Below, one piece after another: positions 19,023 through 27,675 of a stretch of DNA of 64,000 nt. The notes below the pieces were generated by a model, which did not search any database, was not told the DNA's origin, and saw only the letters and a program-made list of their open reading frames with translations. Every line of letters starts with the position of its first letter. Within the stretch, counting starts at the first letter, position 1. The stretch lies in assembly GCA_025359425.1 (NCBI GenBank), contig JANYGC010000055.1, positions 1 through 64,000 on the forward strand, written 5' to 3'. This DNA is from Sphingomonadaceae bacterium (GTDB lineage: Bacteria > Pseudomonadota > Alphaproteobacteria > Sphingomonadales > Sphingomonadaceae). The position numbers were made by a program, and so were the translations under genes.

Positions 19023-20797
19023 CGGTCGAGCTTGGCTTCAAGGATCGGTAGCGGCAACGCGCCCGAGCCGAGCACCTGATCGTGGAAGCCGCGAATGTCG
19101 AACCTGGCGGCCAGCTGCTCCTGCGCCTTTTTCTTCAAACGCTGGATGGTCAGCGCGCCGAGCTTGTAGCCCAGCGCTTGCCCCGGCCAGGCGATATAGC
19201 GCTCGACCTCGGCGGTCGCATCGCTGCGGCCCATGCCCGAGTTGGCCAGCATGTAGTCGATCGCCTGCTCGCGGCTCCAGCCCTTGGAATGCAACCCGGT
19301 ATCGACCACCAGCCGCATCGCGCGCAGCATTTCGTCGTCGAGCGTGCCCCAGTGCTGCATCGGGTCATGATAGAACCCCATGTCGTAGCCGAGCGTCTCG
19401 GCATAGAGCGCCCAGCCTTCGACATAGGCATTGTTGCCGCCGAACCGCTGGAAATCGGGCAAAGACTTATCTTCCTGCGCCAGGCTGATCTGGAAGTGAT
19501 GCCCCGGCGCGCCTTCGTGCAGAAACAGCGTGGTGATCCCGGTGAGGAACCGGCTGGGCAGATCATAGGCGTTGTAGAAGAACACCCCCGGACGGCTGCC
19601 ATCGGGCGCGCCCTGGTTGTAACTGCCGCCGGCTTCGTACTTCTCGCGGTAAGCCGGGTAGGGTTGGATCACCAGCTTGCTGCGCGGCATGTGGTTGAAG
19701 AATTTGGGGGCCTGGAGCTCGACCGCTTTCGCCACCCTGGCAAAACCATCGGCCAATTCCTCGCGGGTCTTGGGATGAAAGCGCGGCGCGGTGCGCAGGT
19801 AGTCGAAAAACCCGCGCAATTCGCCGGGATAGTCGAGTTCGCGCGCCACTGCGATCATGTCGCGCTGGATCCGCGCCACTTCGGACAGGCCCAGCCGGTG
19901 AACCGCATCGGGTTCGAGCCGCAAGGTGGTGTGATGCGCGATCTGCAACCGGTAAAGCCCGCCGCCGCCCTTCATCGCCGATATCCCGACTTGCTCGCGC
20001 GCTGCGGGCAGATAGTCCTTGGCAAAGAAATCGCGCAGCCGGCGATAGGCCGGATAGACCTGGCTCGCGGTTACGGCGGTGTACTTTGCCGTCAACCCGG
20101 CGCGGCTAGCTTCGGGCACAGCAGCGGGAAAATCGCGCACCGCCGAAGTGAACGGCGATGTGCCGGGCGGCTGCGCGAGCAGCGCGTCGATCTGGCCGAT
20201 CATGTTGGTCACGGTCAGCCTGGATTCGACCACGCCGCTATCTAGCCCCTGCCGGAACCGAACGATCGCATTGTCGAGCACTTGCGGGAAGGCTGCGATC
20301 AGCGCGAGGTTGCGGGTATATTCGGCCTCGTTGGTATAGGGCAGCGAACCGTCTTTCGCGACCAGCGAGGGGAATTCGATGTGCATTCCGCCAAAGTGAT
20401 TGAACGGGCGAACTGCATTGAGCGCCTCGACCTCGGGGCGCAGCCAGGCGGCATTTTCGCGCTTGTCGCCAAGGAAAATGTCGTAGGAAATCTGCCGCTC
20501 GGGGCTGAGCTTGCGGCGATCGATCCGGCGCAGCCCGGCCAGCGCCTGCACGTTGACCGCGCGTTTCGCCCGCTCCTGCGCAGCGGTGTAAAGCTGGCGG
20601 AATGCCGCCACATTGGGTTCGCCGCCGCGGTAGATCATGCCGAGCGGATCGAGCGCGTCCTCAGCCTTGGCAACGGTGCGGAACAGCACCATCAGCCGCG
20701 CGTCCTCGCCCGTTTGCGCGGGTGCGGGGCGCGCGGGCAAAGCGGCCATTCCGGCAGCAGCCAGTGCTCCCGCAGCAAAGCGCCGGCGGGTGACCAT
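18998..20797 (-). CDS. DUF885 family metal-dependent hydrolase, exported
   Basis: A 599-aa protein. The N-terminus TRRRFAAGALAAAGMAALPARPAPA is a twin-arginine-like signal ending in an AxA-type site near residue 27, so the mature enzyme is probably periplasmic. The family's metal motif is HEGAPGHH (427-434), a HExxxGHH variant of zincin active sites. DUF885 proteins are thought to be carboxypeptidase-like hydrolases. ATG 20797 is chosen because it begins the signal; an upstream ATG at 20818 would overlap the next gene. Length is normal. The neighbour upstream is a prolyl hydroxylase-like gene on the same strand. Confidence 0.85.
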   Translation of the reverse strand: MVTRRRFAAGALAAAGMAALPARPAPAQTGEDARLMVLFRTVAKAEDALDPLGMIYRGGEPNVAAFRQLYTAAQERAKRAVNVQALAGLRRIDRRKLSPERQISYDIFLGDKRENAAWLRPEVEALNAVRPFNHFGGMHIEFPSLVAKDGSLPYTNEAEYTRNLALIAAFPQVLDNAIVRFRQGLDSGVVESRLTVTNMIGQIDALLAQPPGTSPFTSAVRDFPAAVPEASRAGLTAKYTAVTASQVYPAYRRLRDFFAKDYLPAAREQVGISAMKGGGGLYRLQIAHHTTLRLEPDAVHRLGLSEVARIQRDMIAVARELDYPGELRGFFDYLRTAPRFHPKTREELADGFARVAKAVELQAPKFFNHMPRSKLVIQPYPAYREKYEAGGSYNQGAPDGSRPGVFFYNAYDLPSRFLTGITTLFLHEGAPGHHFQISLAQEDKSLPDFQRFGGNNAYVEGWALYAETLGYDMGFYHDPMQHWGTLDDEMLRAMRLVVDTGLHSKGWSREQAIDYMLANSGMGRSDATAEVERYIAWPGQALGYKLGALTIQRLKKKAQEQLAARFDIRGFHDQVLGSGALPLPILEAKLDRWIAAQQA

Positions 20798-20808
20798 GGG
20801 TCCGAAAG

Positions 20809-21483
20809 TCAGCCCCATTTGCGCGTACGATACCATTTGGTGATGATGTATTTCTTGCCCTTTATCACCGGGGTACCGGCGTGCATCGTCAGTTCGTTGG
20901 GTTGTCCGGTGGGGGACTGATTGTTCCAGATCAGCAGTTTACCGCGTTCGGGCGGAACCGAAATGCCGAGTTCGGTAAAGGCGGTTTCGCCGCCTTCCTC
21001 GACCTCGTTGAGGAAGCACATCGCGGTGATCGAGCGCTGCCCGCCCTGCTTGGCTTCCTTCTTCCAGTAGTCGGCCTTGGTCCAGAACAGGTCGAGGTGG
21101 TACTTGAACTCCTGCCCGACCAGATAGCGTTGGCCCTGCATCGTCTCGCCAAAATCGTGCGGCAGCCCGAGCAACGCGTCGATCCGGCTTTCGAGCATGT
21201 GGACGAACGGATTGTCGCGATCGACGTTGCCCGAATGGCTGGTCCGCCACACTTCTTTATAACCATGGTCGAACACTTCGGACGGCTGGCAGGTGCGGTC
21301 GATCATCTCGACCAGCTCGGCGCATTCGTCGGCGGCCATGAAATCGGGCACGGTCCAGATCTCGGCGGCGTCGGTGGCGATCCGCTGCACGCGCGGGTCG
21401 GCATCAAGGCGGCGGCGGACGTGCGCGCCGGTCCGCAGCAGCGCCACCTTGTCGGGGTTGGGGGCGGTAATGTAAGTGCTCAT
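20809..21483 (-). CDS. Prolyl 4-hydroxylase-like 2-oxoglutarate/Fe(II) oxygenase
   Basis: A 224-aa double-stranded beta-helix enzyme. The iron triad is His129-x-Asp131 (KYHLDLF) and His201 (LTMHAGTPV), and Lys211 in KGKKYIITKW would bind 2-oxoglutarate. RYLVGQEFKYHLD and CFLNEVEEGGETAF are typical prolyl 4-hydroxylase alpha-subunit segments. No signal peptide is visible, so it probably acts in the cytoplasm on an unknown protein or amino acid. It ends 11 bases before the DUF885 start, so the two are probably cotranscribed. Confidence 0.88.
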   Translation of the reverse strand: MSTYITAPNPDKVALLRTGAHVRRRLDADPRVQRIATDAAEIWTVPDFMAADECAELVEMIDRTCQPSEVFDHGYKEVWRTSHSGNVDRDNPFVHMLESRIDALLGLPHDFGETMQGQRYLVGQEFKYHLDLFWTKADYWKKEAKQGGQRSITAMCFLNEVEEGGETAFTELGISVPPERGKLLIWNNQSPTGQPNELTMHAGTPVIKGKKYIITKWYRTRKWG

Positions 21484-21588
21484 CGTATCTGCCTATCGCA
21501 TTGACCGCGCAGGGCAAGAGTGAAGCTGCGTGCTGCCAGTGCTCAGATCGCACTTGCCCACAATGCCGCTTTGCGCCAGCACTTGGCC

Positions 21589-22158
21589 ATGGAAACCATC
21601 GACCCAGGCGCCGCCGCCTCAGCCGTCCGCTATTCGCGCGGCGCCATGATCCTCCACTGGCTGATCGCGCTGCTGATTATCGGCAACGTCCTTGGTGCGT
21701 GGCTTTCCGAAGACCTGCCCAAGCCTGATCGCGCGGCGATCATGGGGCTGCACAAGGCCTTCGGGATCACCGTGCTGCTGCTCACGCTGGTGCTGATTGG
21801 CTGGCGCCTGCTGCACCGGCCGTCGCCGATGGTCGAAACGCTGAAAGCGTGGGAAGCCGCGCTGGCCCGGGTGACGCACTGGCTGTTCTACATCCTGATG
21901 CTGGCCTTGCCGCTGACCGGGTGGGCCTTTGTCTCGGCCGCTTCGCAAGGCAAGCCGGTCAGCATATTCGGGCTGTTTGGCATGCCCGCGCTGCCGGTCG
22001 GCTTCGACAAGGCCACAGTCGGCACGTTCAAGGACCTGCATGGCGCACTGGGTACGCTGATGGTGGCGCTGTTCGTCCTCCACGTGGCGGGCGCGCTCAA
22101 ACACCAGTTCCTCGATCGCGACGGCACGCTGCGGCGCATGGTGCCGTTCCTGAAATAG
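21589..22158 (+). CDS. Cytochrome b561 family protein
   Basis: A 189-aa four-helix membrane protein. Candidate heme ligands are His23 (MILHW), His55 (GLHKAFG), His97 (THWLFY), His151 (DLHGALG) and His165, spaced across helices as in the bacterial cytochrome b561/CybB family. Such proteins move electrons from quinol, possibly quenching superoxide. ATG 21589 is preferred over an upstream in-frame start because it begins the conserved region. It is divergent from the prolyl hydroxylase gene and ends at a strong hairpin shared with the convergent RcnB-like gene. Confidence 0.88.
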   Translation: METIDPGAAASAVRYSRGAMILHWLIALLIIGNVLGAWLSEDLPKPDRAAIMGLHKAFGITVLLLTLVLIGWRLLHRPSPMVETLKAWEAALARVTHWLFYILMLALPLTGWAFVSAASQGKPVSIFGLFGMPALPVGFDKATVGTFKDLHGALGTLMVALFVLHVAGALKHQFLDRDGTLRRMVPFLK

Positions 22159-22177
22159 CGGGGCTCGAATGAGCGAA

Positions 22178-22203
22178 GGGCCGCCGCATCGCTGCGACGG
22201 CCC
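22178..22203. terminator. Bidirectional terminator hairpin
   Basis: GGGCCG-c-CGCA-TCGC-TGCG-a-CGGCCC: a ten-pair stem with one opposed mismatch and a four-base loop, extended outward by GAGC/GCTC. It lies exactly between two convergent stop codons (22158 and 22228). No long T run is present, as usual in high-GC genomes. Assignment as terminator is by position and stem strength. Confidence 0.7.
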
Positions 22204-22227
22204 GCTCGGTTCAGGCGTCTTGCTGGC

Positions 22228-23244
22228 TTACCAGAAGAAGTTGTTGATCACGTCGACCACTTCGCCCGAGTAGATATCGACCAGCACCGCGTCGTCATAA
22301 TAGCGGACCCAGCGATAGGGACCATAGACGTCGGGCAAGCGGTAGTACTGCGGATTCCCGATTCGGTAGTTCTGCCCGAAGAACAGATTGTCGAGGAAAA
22401 ACCCGACGCTCAGCCGGCGGTAGCTGTAATTGCGGTACGGCGCGTAATAGCTGCCCAGCCGGAAGTACGAGGGATGGCTGCTGCGATAGCTGTACCAGTT
22501 GTAGCTGGTGTTGCTCCGCCACTGCCGGTCCCACTGATGATGATCGCGGTCGCCATCGTGATCGCGGTTCCAGTTGCGGCCGTCGCGGTCATAGTTGCCG
22601 CCGCTGGTGCCGTAATAGGTGCCGCCCTTTGTGTATCCGCCGTTCCGGTCGCGGGTCCGGCCTTCATCGTGCTGGCGGCGATCGCCGCCGCGGTCCTGGC
22701 GGCCGGCTTCGGTCCAGTTGCGGACCTGCCCGTCGCGGTTGCGATCCCGAGCTGCCTCACGGTTGCCGTCGCGGTTGCCGTCACGGTTCCAAGTCCGGCC
22801 CTGGTCGTCACGGCCATCGCGGTTGCCGCGATTGCCGCCGTTCCAGCCGGCCTGCTGGGCTTGCTGTGGCACCGGTGCGGCTTGCGGAGCGGCGGGCTGT
22901 CCGCCGTTCCAGCCGCGCCGTTCGCCGCCGCCCTGATCACCGCCGCGATTGCCGCGGTCCTGGCGGCCTTGCCACTGGGCCTGGGCTTGCGGTGCAGCCT
23001 GCTGGGCCGGCGCCGCGCGCGGCTGTTCCTCCTGTTGCGCTGCCTGCTGACGCCCGCGTCCACCATCATCCTGACGTTCAGGCCGCGCCTCACGGCCGCC
23101 TTCTTCGCTGCGCGTGCGCCAACCTCCGCCCCCTTGATTTTCGGGCTCAGATTGGGCCGAAGCTACGCTGGGCAGCGTCAACGCCGATATCGCCAGCGCC
23201 ATCACTGCAAGACGGCGCGTCTGCTTGTTCTTACCTGCGGCCAT
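22228..23244 (-). CDS. RcnB-family exported protein with long Arg/Gly/Gln/Asn-rich region
   Basis: A 338-aa protein starting MAAGKNKQTRRLAVMALAISALTLP, a signal peptide with cleavage near SVASA-Q. GGAGTGA lies at good spacing upstream of ATG 23244. Residues about 30-250 are low complexity, rich in Gly, Arg, Asp, Gln and Asn with repeated NRDG/RNRD units. The last about 50 residues (YRLPDVYGPYRWVRYYDDAVLVDI) match the RcnB-type domain, periplasmic proteins linked in E. coli to nickel/cobalt homeostasis. The role here is unknown; many sphingomonads carry several such proteins. A 10-base direct repeat lies upstream. Confidence 0.82.
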   Translation of the reverse strand: MAAGKNKQTRRLAVMALAISALTLPSVASAQSEPENQGGGGWRTRSEEGGREARPERQDDGGRGRQQAAQQEEQPRAAPAQQAAPQAQAQWQGRQDRGNRGGDQGGGERRGWNGGQPAAPQAAPVPQQAQQAGWNGGNRGNRDGRDDQGRTWNRDGNRDGNREAARDRNRDGQVRNWTEAGRQDRGGDRRQHDEGRTRDRNGGYTKGGTYYGTSGGNYDRDGRNWNRDHDGDRDHHQWDRQWRSNTSYNWYSYRSSHPSYFRLGSYYAPYRNYSYRRLSVGFFLDNLFFGQNYRIGNPQYYRLPDVYGPYRWVRYYDDAVLVDIYSGEVVDVINNFFW

Positions 23245-23583
23245 AGCCGTCACTCCATCCATCGCGCCAAACCATCGCCGGCGACCATGGAGCAATTTCT
23301 ACCCGAGTCGCGCTGTCGGCAGGGTGAATGGTTTTGTCAGATTTGTGTTCAGGGTGGGGTGGGACAATTCGCCAAAGGTCACACGAAGGTCACACCAAAA
23401 CGACTTCGCGGTGTTGCCCGGGATTCCGCACCGGCGGCAACGGGGGCCAGACGATCTGAAAGAGCGGGGCGGCGACGCTGGCAGAGTGCGAGCATGTAGG
23501 AAAGTGCTTTGGTTGGCACACCTTGTCCTGTGAGACATGCCACTTTGGCCGTCATGCGGTACCTGACATTCATGGCTCTCACT
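23245..23583. other. 339-base intergenic region, no gene seen
   Basis: This gap separates the RcnB-like gene from the orphan antitoxin gene. It contains the RcnB ribosome site at its left end, the paired AAGGTCACAC direct repeat at 23375-23395, and otherwise no convincing coding frame on either strand. I looked for a HigB-type toxin gene before the antitoxin and found none. Confidence 0.6.
23375..23395. repeat. Tandem 10-base direct repeat upstream of the RcnB-like gene
   Basis: AAGGTCACAC occurs twice, at 23375-23384 and 23386-23395, an 11-base period or about one helical turn. Read toward the RcnB-like gene it is GTGTGACCTT twice. Tandem half-sites one turn apart are typical for OmpR/PhoB-type response regulators. 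It lies about 130-150 bases upstream of the start at 23244. The repeat is seen; the regulator is unknown. Confidence 0.4.
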
Positions 23584-23874
23584 ATGCACCCGTCGATAAT
23601 TTCCCATCCGGGCCCGTGGCTTCGGGAGGAGATCGTCAAGCCCCACGGCCTGACCGTGACGCAAGTTTCAGAGCTGCTGGACGTCAGCCGCCAGAACATG
23701 AGTCTGTTCCTTAACGGCCATTCCAGTCTGAGCGCCATCATGGCGCTGCGCTTCGAAAAGGCCTTCGGGATTTCGGCGGATACCACGCTGCGGATGCAGG
23801 CGGCTTATGAGCTGGCGCAGGCACGGTTGCGCGAAGGGGAGCTGGGGTTGGAACGGGTGAAGAGGGTGGCTTGA
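23584..23874 (+). CDS. HigA-like addiction-module antitoxin, without a visible toxin
   Basis: A 96-aa XRE-type helix-turn-helix protein. The opening HPSIISHPGPWLREEIVKPHGLTVTQVSELLDVSRQNMSLFLNG is that of HigA antitoxins (PF01381-type HTH), followed by MALRFEKAFGISADTTLRMQAAYEL. HigA normally follows higB; no toxin frame is visible in the 339 bases upstream. It may be a stand-alone regulator or the survivor of a pair. ATG 23584 is used; ATG 23572 is also in frame. Its stop codon lies inside the -35 box of the next operon. Confidence 0.82.
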   Translation: MHPSIISHPGPWLREEIVKPHGLTVTQVSELLDVSRQNMSLFLNGHSSLSAIMALRFEKAFGISADTTLRMQAAYELAQARLREGELGLERVKRVA

Positions 23875-23922
23875 GCTTCAGCTTGTGTTAATACGATAAT
23901 GTCAATACAGGGGTGTCAATGC
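23871..23922 (+). promoter_or_regulatory. brnTA-1 promoter with three 14-base-spaced iterons
   Basis: A sigma-70-like promoter is visible: TTGAGC at 23871-23876, 18 bases, then GATAAT at 23895-23900. Three copies of TGTYAATRC start at 23886, 23900 and 23914, each exactly 14 bases apart (TGTTAATAC, TGTCAATAC, TGTCAATGC). The third overlaps the brnT ATG at 23919. BrnA is a DNA-binding antitoxin that represses its own operon, so these are probably its operators. Confidence 0.55.
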
Positions 23923-24179
23923 AGTTCGAATGGGATTCTGCGAAAGATGCGATCAACCAGATAAACCACCGCGTTGCCTTCGAGGTGGCGGAACGGGTCT
24001 GGAACGATCCGGATCACCTGATCCTGTTTGATCGTTTCGAGAACGGCGAGGAAAGGTGGCACGCGATCGGATTGGTCAAGGGCGTGGTGATTTTGACCGT
24101 TGTCCACGCCTATCCCGAGCAGGACGATGCCACGATTCGGATTGTCAGCGCTCGACGCGCGACCAAGGTTGAGAGATAG
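23919..24179 (+). CDS. brnT: BrnT family toxin (DUF497), first copy
   Basis: An 86-aa RelE-fold ribonuclease toxin. The start FEWDSAKDAINQINHRVAFEVAERVW and later ERWHAIGLVKG plus the RIVSARRATKVER end are the BrnT pattern: a W/D-rich opening, a catalytic Arg/His region and the terminal ISAR-A motif. BrnT cleaves RNA and is neutralised by BrnA, with which it forms a tetramer that represses the operon. ATG 23919 follows AGGGG; a GTG six bases earlier is also in frame. The antitoxin gene begins 4 bases after the stop. Confidence 0.92.
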   Translation: MQFEWDSAKDAINQINHRVAFEVAERVWNDPDHLILFDRFENGEERWHAIGLVKGVVILTVVHAYPEQDDATIRIVSARRATKVER

Positions 24180-24183
24180 CGCT

Positions 24184-24462
24184 ATGAAACACAAAATGAC
24201 TGAAGCACAGGTGGACGCGCAGCTGGCCGTGCTTGCGGCGATGTCCGACGAGGATATCGACACCGACGATATCCCTGAGGCTCCCGCCGAAAACTGGGCC
24301 CTCGCGAAGCGGCCGGGGCTGTATCGTCCGGTCAAGAAGCCGGTGACGCTGCGGCTCGATATGGACCTGGTCGAATGGTTCAAGAGCCACGCGCCCGACG
24401 GCGGGTATCAGACCGAAATCAACCGGGTGCTGCGGCGATATGTGGCTGGGGCGGGGCGGTGA
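24184..24462 (+). CDS. brnA: BrnA family antitoxin, first copy
   Basis: A 92-aa antitoxin. The N-terminal half (SDEDIDTDDIPEAPAENW) is the acidic toxin-wrapping region, and the C-terminal half (KPVTLRLDMDLVEWFKSHAPDGGYQTEINRVLRRYV) is the ribbon-helix-helix DNA-binding domain typical of BrnA. Gene order toxin then antitoxin is the BrnTA norm. It is convergent with the AT-rich gene at 24496. Confidence 0.92.
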   Translation: MKHKMTEAQVDAQLAVLAAMSDEDIDTDDIPEAPAENWALAKRPGLYRPVKKPVTLRLDMDLVEWFKSHAPDGGYQTEINRVLRRYVAGAGR

Positions 24463-24495
24463 GTTGGGCATTTGTGTCCCAAAATTCCCGGTCTC

Positions 24496-25173
24496 TCAGT
24501 TCCATACTTCATCGGGAGGCAAGGCATACTTTTGTAACAAATTTCGACAATTTGAAATCGCCGCAGATCTCCTCAACAAAGCGATTCTATCTTCATCTGT
24601 GAAGCCGTTGTCGCCTTCGAGTTTTGTCCAGCCTCGGGGCCATCCAAGTTCCTCCTCCAAGTCCTCGACAGTCAGCTTATTTAGTCGCAGGCCTTCGGAT
24701 GAAAAAAAGACGTCGGGGTCGATAATGTGACCAAATTTTATGTATGCGTCTCCAACTATTTGGCAAACAATGCGAAAATACAAATCCGTTGCCAAAAATG
24801 CATTCTGGACAGGAATAAATTCGTCATTTCCGAATGAGCCATCGCTCAGCAGCAGGATTGGGCCATTTGGTCCAGATACGCCACCGTTCACAAAATTTCG
24901 CCCTACATGTTGAATGTCGGTTCGGCAGTTATGGAAGAAACGGGCTAGTCGGCTGTCGCGCAATCGCCTCTGCCAGACTTTATACCAGTCCTCGCAATCT
25001 TCGATTCCGCTGATGCTCGCCTGCAACGCGAAAGTGACGCTTCTGGTCGATGAGACGAAGGCATTGAAAAGAAATTGTGCTTCGCGAAGATTCCAACCAC
25101 ATTTCTGAAATTTCTCGAAAAAATACTCTGCCTCTTCAAGCTTTGTATCTACGATTCCAAAAGGTCGAGGCAT
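24496..25173 (-). CDS. AT-rich orphan protein with HEPN-like RX4H motif
   Basis: A 225-aa protein I do not recognise by name. The N-terminal half (about 10-100) is helical and contains FVSSTRSVTFALQASI and then RLARFFHNCRTDIQH, in which Arg84 and His89 form an R-x4-H pair as in HEPN ribonucleases. The overall plan (EYFFEKF... AFVSSTRSVTFAL... RTDIQH) resembles a scattered family of bacterial hypotheticals that I suspect is HEPN-related. Its DNA is clearly AT-richer than its surroundings: 20 of 60 bases are G or C in 24721-24780. No clear Shine-Dalgarno precedes the ATG. The setting between two toxin-antitoxin pairs suggests a recently acquired toxin or defence gene. Confidence 0.6.
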   Translation of the reverse strand: MPRPFGIVDTKLEEAEYFFEKFQKCGWNLREAQFLFNAFVSSTRSVTFALQASISGIEDCEDWYKVWQRRLRDSRLARFFHNCRTDIQHVGRNFVNGGVSGPNGPILLLSDGSFGNDEFIPVQNAFLATDLYFRIVCQIVGDAYIKFGHIIDPDVFFSSEGLRLNKLTVEDLEEELGWPRGWTKLEGDNGFTDEDRIALLRRSAAISNCRNLLQKYALPPDEVWN

Positions 25174-25199
25174 GCAAAGTCACTTAGCAGCAATTCCAT

Positions 25200-25274
25200 T
25201 CACCTCGTCAACTTCTTATACACCAACCTAGTCGGCCGATCCGCCGCATCGCCCAACCTGCACCGCTTGTCTTC
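25200..25274 (-). pseudogene. Second, diverged copy of the ettA 3' end (last 24 codons and stop)
   Basis: Read on the minus strand, this stretch encodes 24 residues and a stop; 22 of the 24 are identical to the C-terminus of EttA at 25881-25955. Ten of the twelve differing codons are synonymous; only two residues differ (Arg to Cys and Ala to Val). Homology stops at about 25274. Such a pattern means the copy diverged while still under protein selection, i.e. as the end of a working ettA in another lineage. It separates the BrnTA-2 pair from the AT-rich gene. Confidence 0.85.
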
Positions 25275-25282
25275 CACGATGA

Positions 25283-25582
25283 TCAAATCCCCACAGCCTT
25301 GCGCAGCGTTGCATTGATCCGCGATTGCCAGCCTGCGCCGGTCGCGCGGAAGCGTTCGAGGAGGTCGGCGTCGAGGCGCAAGGTGACCTGCTTTTTGGGT
25401 TCGTCGCGTTCAGGCGGGCGACCCGGAATCGGGATGACGTATGGTGGCACTCGCTTCATGCCATCTTTGGTCAGCACACCGGTAGCAGGCCGGATCACGC
25501 GACCGCGAATCGTAAGCTGTCCCATCTCGGCCATTTCCTTAGTCAGGAACGGCGCGTCATCGGGGTCGATCCAGTCCGACAT
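25283..25582 (-). CDS. brnA: BrnA family antitoxin, second copy
   Basis: A 99-aa antitoxin: an acidic start (MSDWIDPDDAPFLTKEMAEMG), a central RGRVIRPATG segment, and the ribbon-helix-helix end PKKQVTLRLDADLLERFRATGAGWQSRINATLRKAVG. ATG 25582 is chosen because GAGGAA lies 7-8 bases upstream; ATG 25600 is an alternative. Either start lies inside the upstream brnT gene, so the pair is coupled. It shares only general family features with the first BrnA, so the two pairs are not recent duplicates. Confidence 0.9.
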   Translation of the reverse strand: MSDWIDPDDAPFLTKEMAEMGQLTIRGRVIRPATGVLTKDGMKRVPPYVIPIPGRPPERDEPKKQVTLRLDADLLERFRATGAGWQSRINATLRKAVGI

Positions 25583-25832
25583 TTTCAATTTCCTCGTCAT
25601 GCATTTGGCGCATCGAAATGATCCGGCGATTTTCACCGCGCCAAGTCCATACGACATTGACTGCCACTTGATTGAGCCAGCCAAAGGTGAGCCAACGATC
25701 CTCGCCGTAGTTGAATCGTGAATCGAGAAACGTAACTTCACTGTCATCAAACACTAGCGGTGCATCGCAAAAGTCCAGCCCGCGTTCCTGCAGCGTCAGG
25801 TTGCGCTTGTCGGGATCGAACTCGACCTTCAT
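25557..25832 (-). CDS. brnT: BrnT family toxin, second copy
   Basis: A 91-aa BrnT/DUF497 toxin: VEFDPDKRNLTLQERGLDF at the start, EDRWLTFGWLNQVAVNVVW in the middle and IISMRQMHDEEIE at the end, where the usual ISAR motif reads ISMR. The predicted -10 box ends only five bases before the ATG at 25832 and no Shine-Dalgarno is visible, so the mRNA may be leaderless. The gene starts 49 bases after the ettA stop on the same strand. Toxicity presumably depends on pairing with the BrnA at 25283. Confidence 0.9.
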   Translation of the reverse strand: MKVEFDPDKRNLTLQERGLDFCDAPLVFDDSEVTFLDSRFNYGEDRWLTFGWLNQVAVNVVWTWRGENRRIISMRQMHDEEIENVGLDRPR

Positions 25833-25836
25833 GAGA

Positions 25837-25866
25837 TTATGTAACTACATAAGTCCAAATTGTCAA
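25837..25866 (-). promoter_or_regulatory. brnTA-2 promoter with overlapping perfect palindrome
   Basis: Reading leftward, TTGACA (25866-25861), 17 bases, then TACATA (25843-25838): a near-consensus sigma-70 promoter. A perfect palindrome, TTATGTA-AC-TACATAA, covers 25837-25852 and overlaps the -10 box, an ideal place for BrnA repression. Transcription would start at or next to the brnT ATG. Confidence 0.65.
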
Positions 25867-25880
25867 GGTGCGCATTGGCC

Positions 25881-27554
<1,674 letters not shown>

Positions 27555-27675
27555 TTGGGGTATCCTTCAGGAAGCGATGATGGGAGTTTGTGCGCCCTCT
27601 ACAGACGGCAGCGAAGGCCTGCAAGCATGGCGCGAGGGTGCCTTGGGGGCGGCAAGACTTAACAGGCGCGCGAAC

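Noticed and set aside
23300-23583. Search for a HigB toxin gene before the HigA-like antitoxin
   Set aside because: No frame on either strand shows the HigB pattern; open frames there are short and lack ribosome sites.
23584-25832. Integron or transposon carrying the toxin-antitoxin genes
   Set aside because: No integrase, transposase, attC-like sites or terminal inverted repeats were found; the ettA tail duplication explains the arrangement better.
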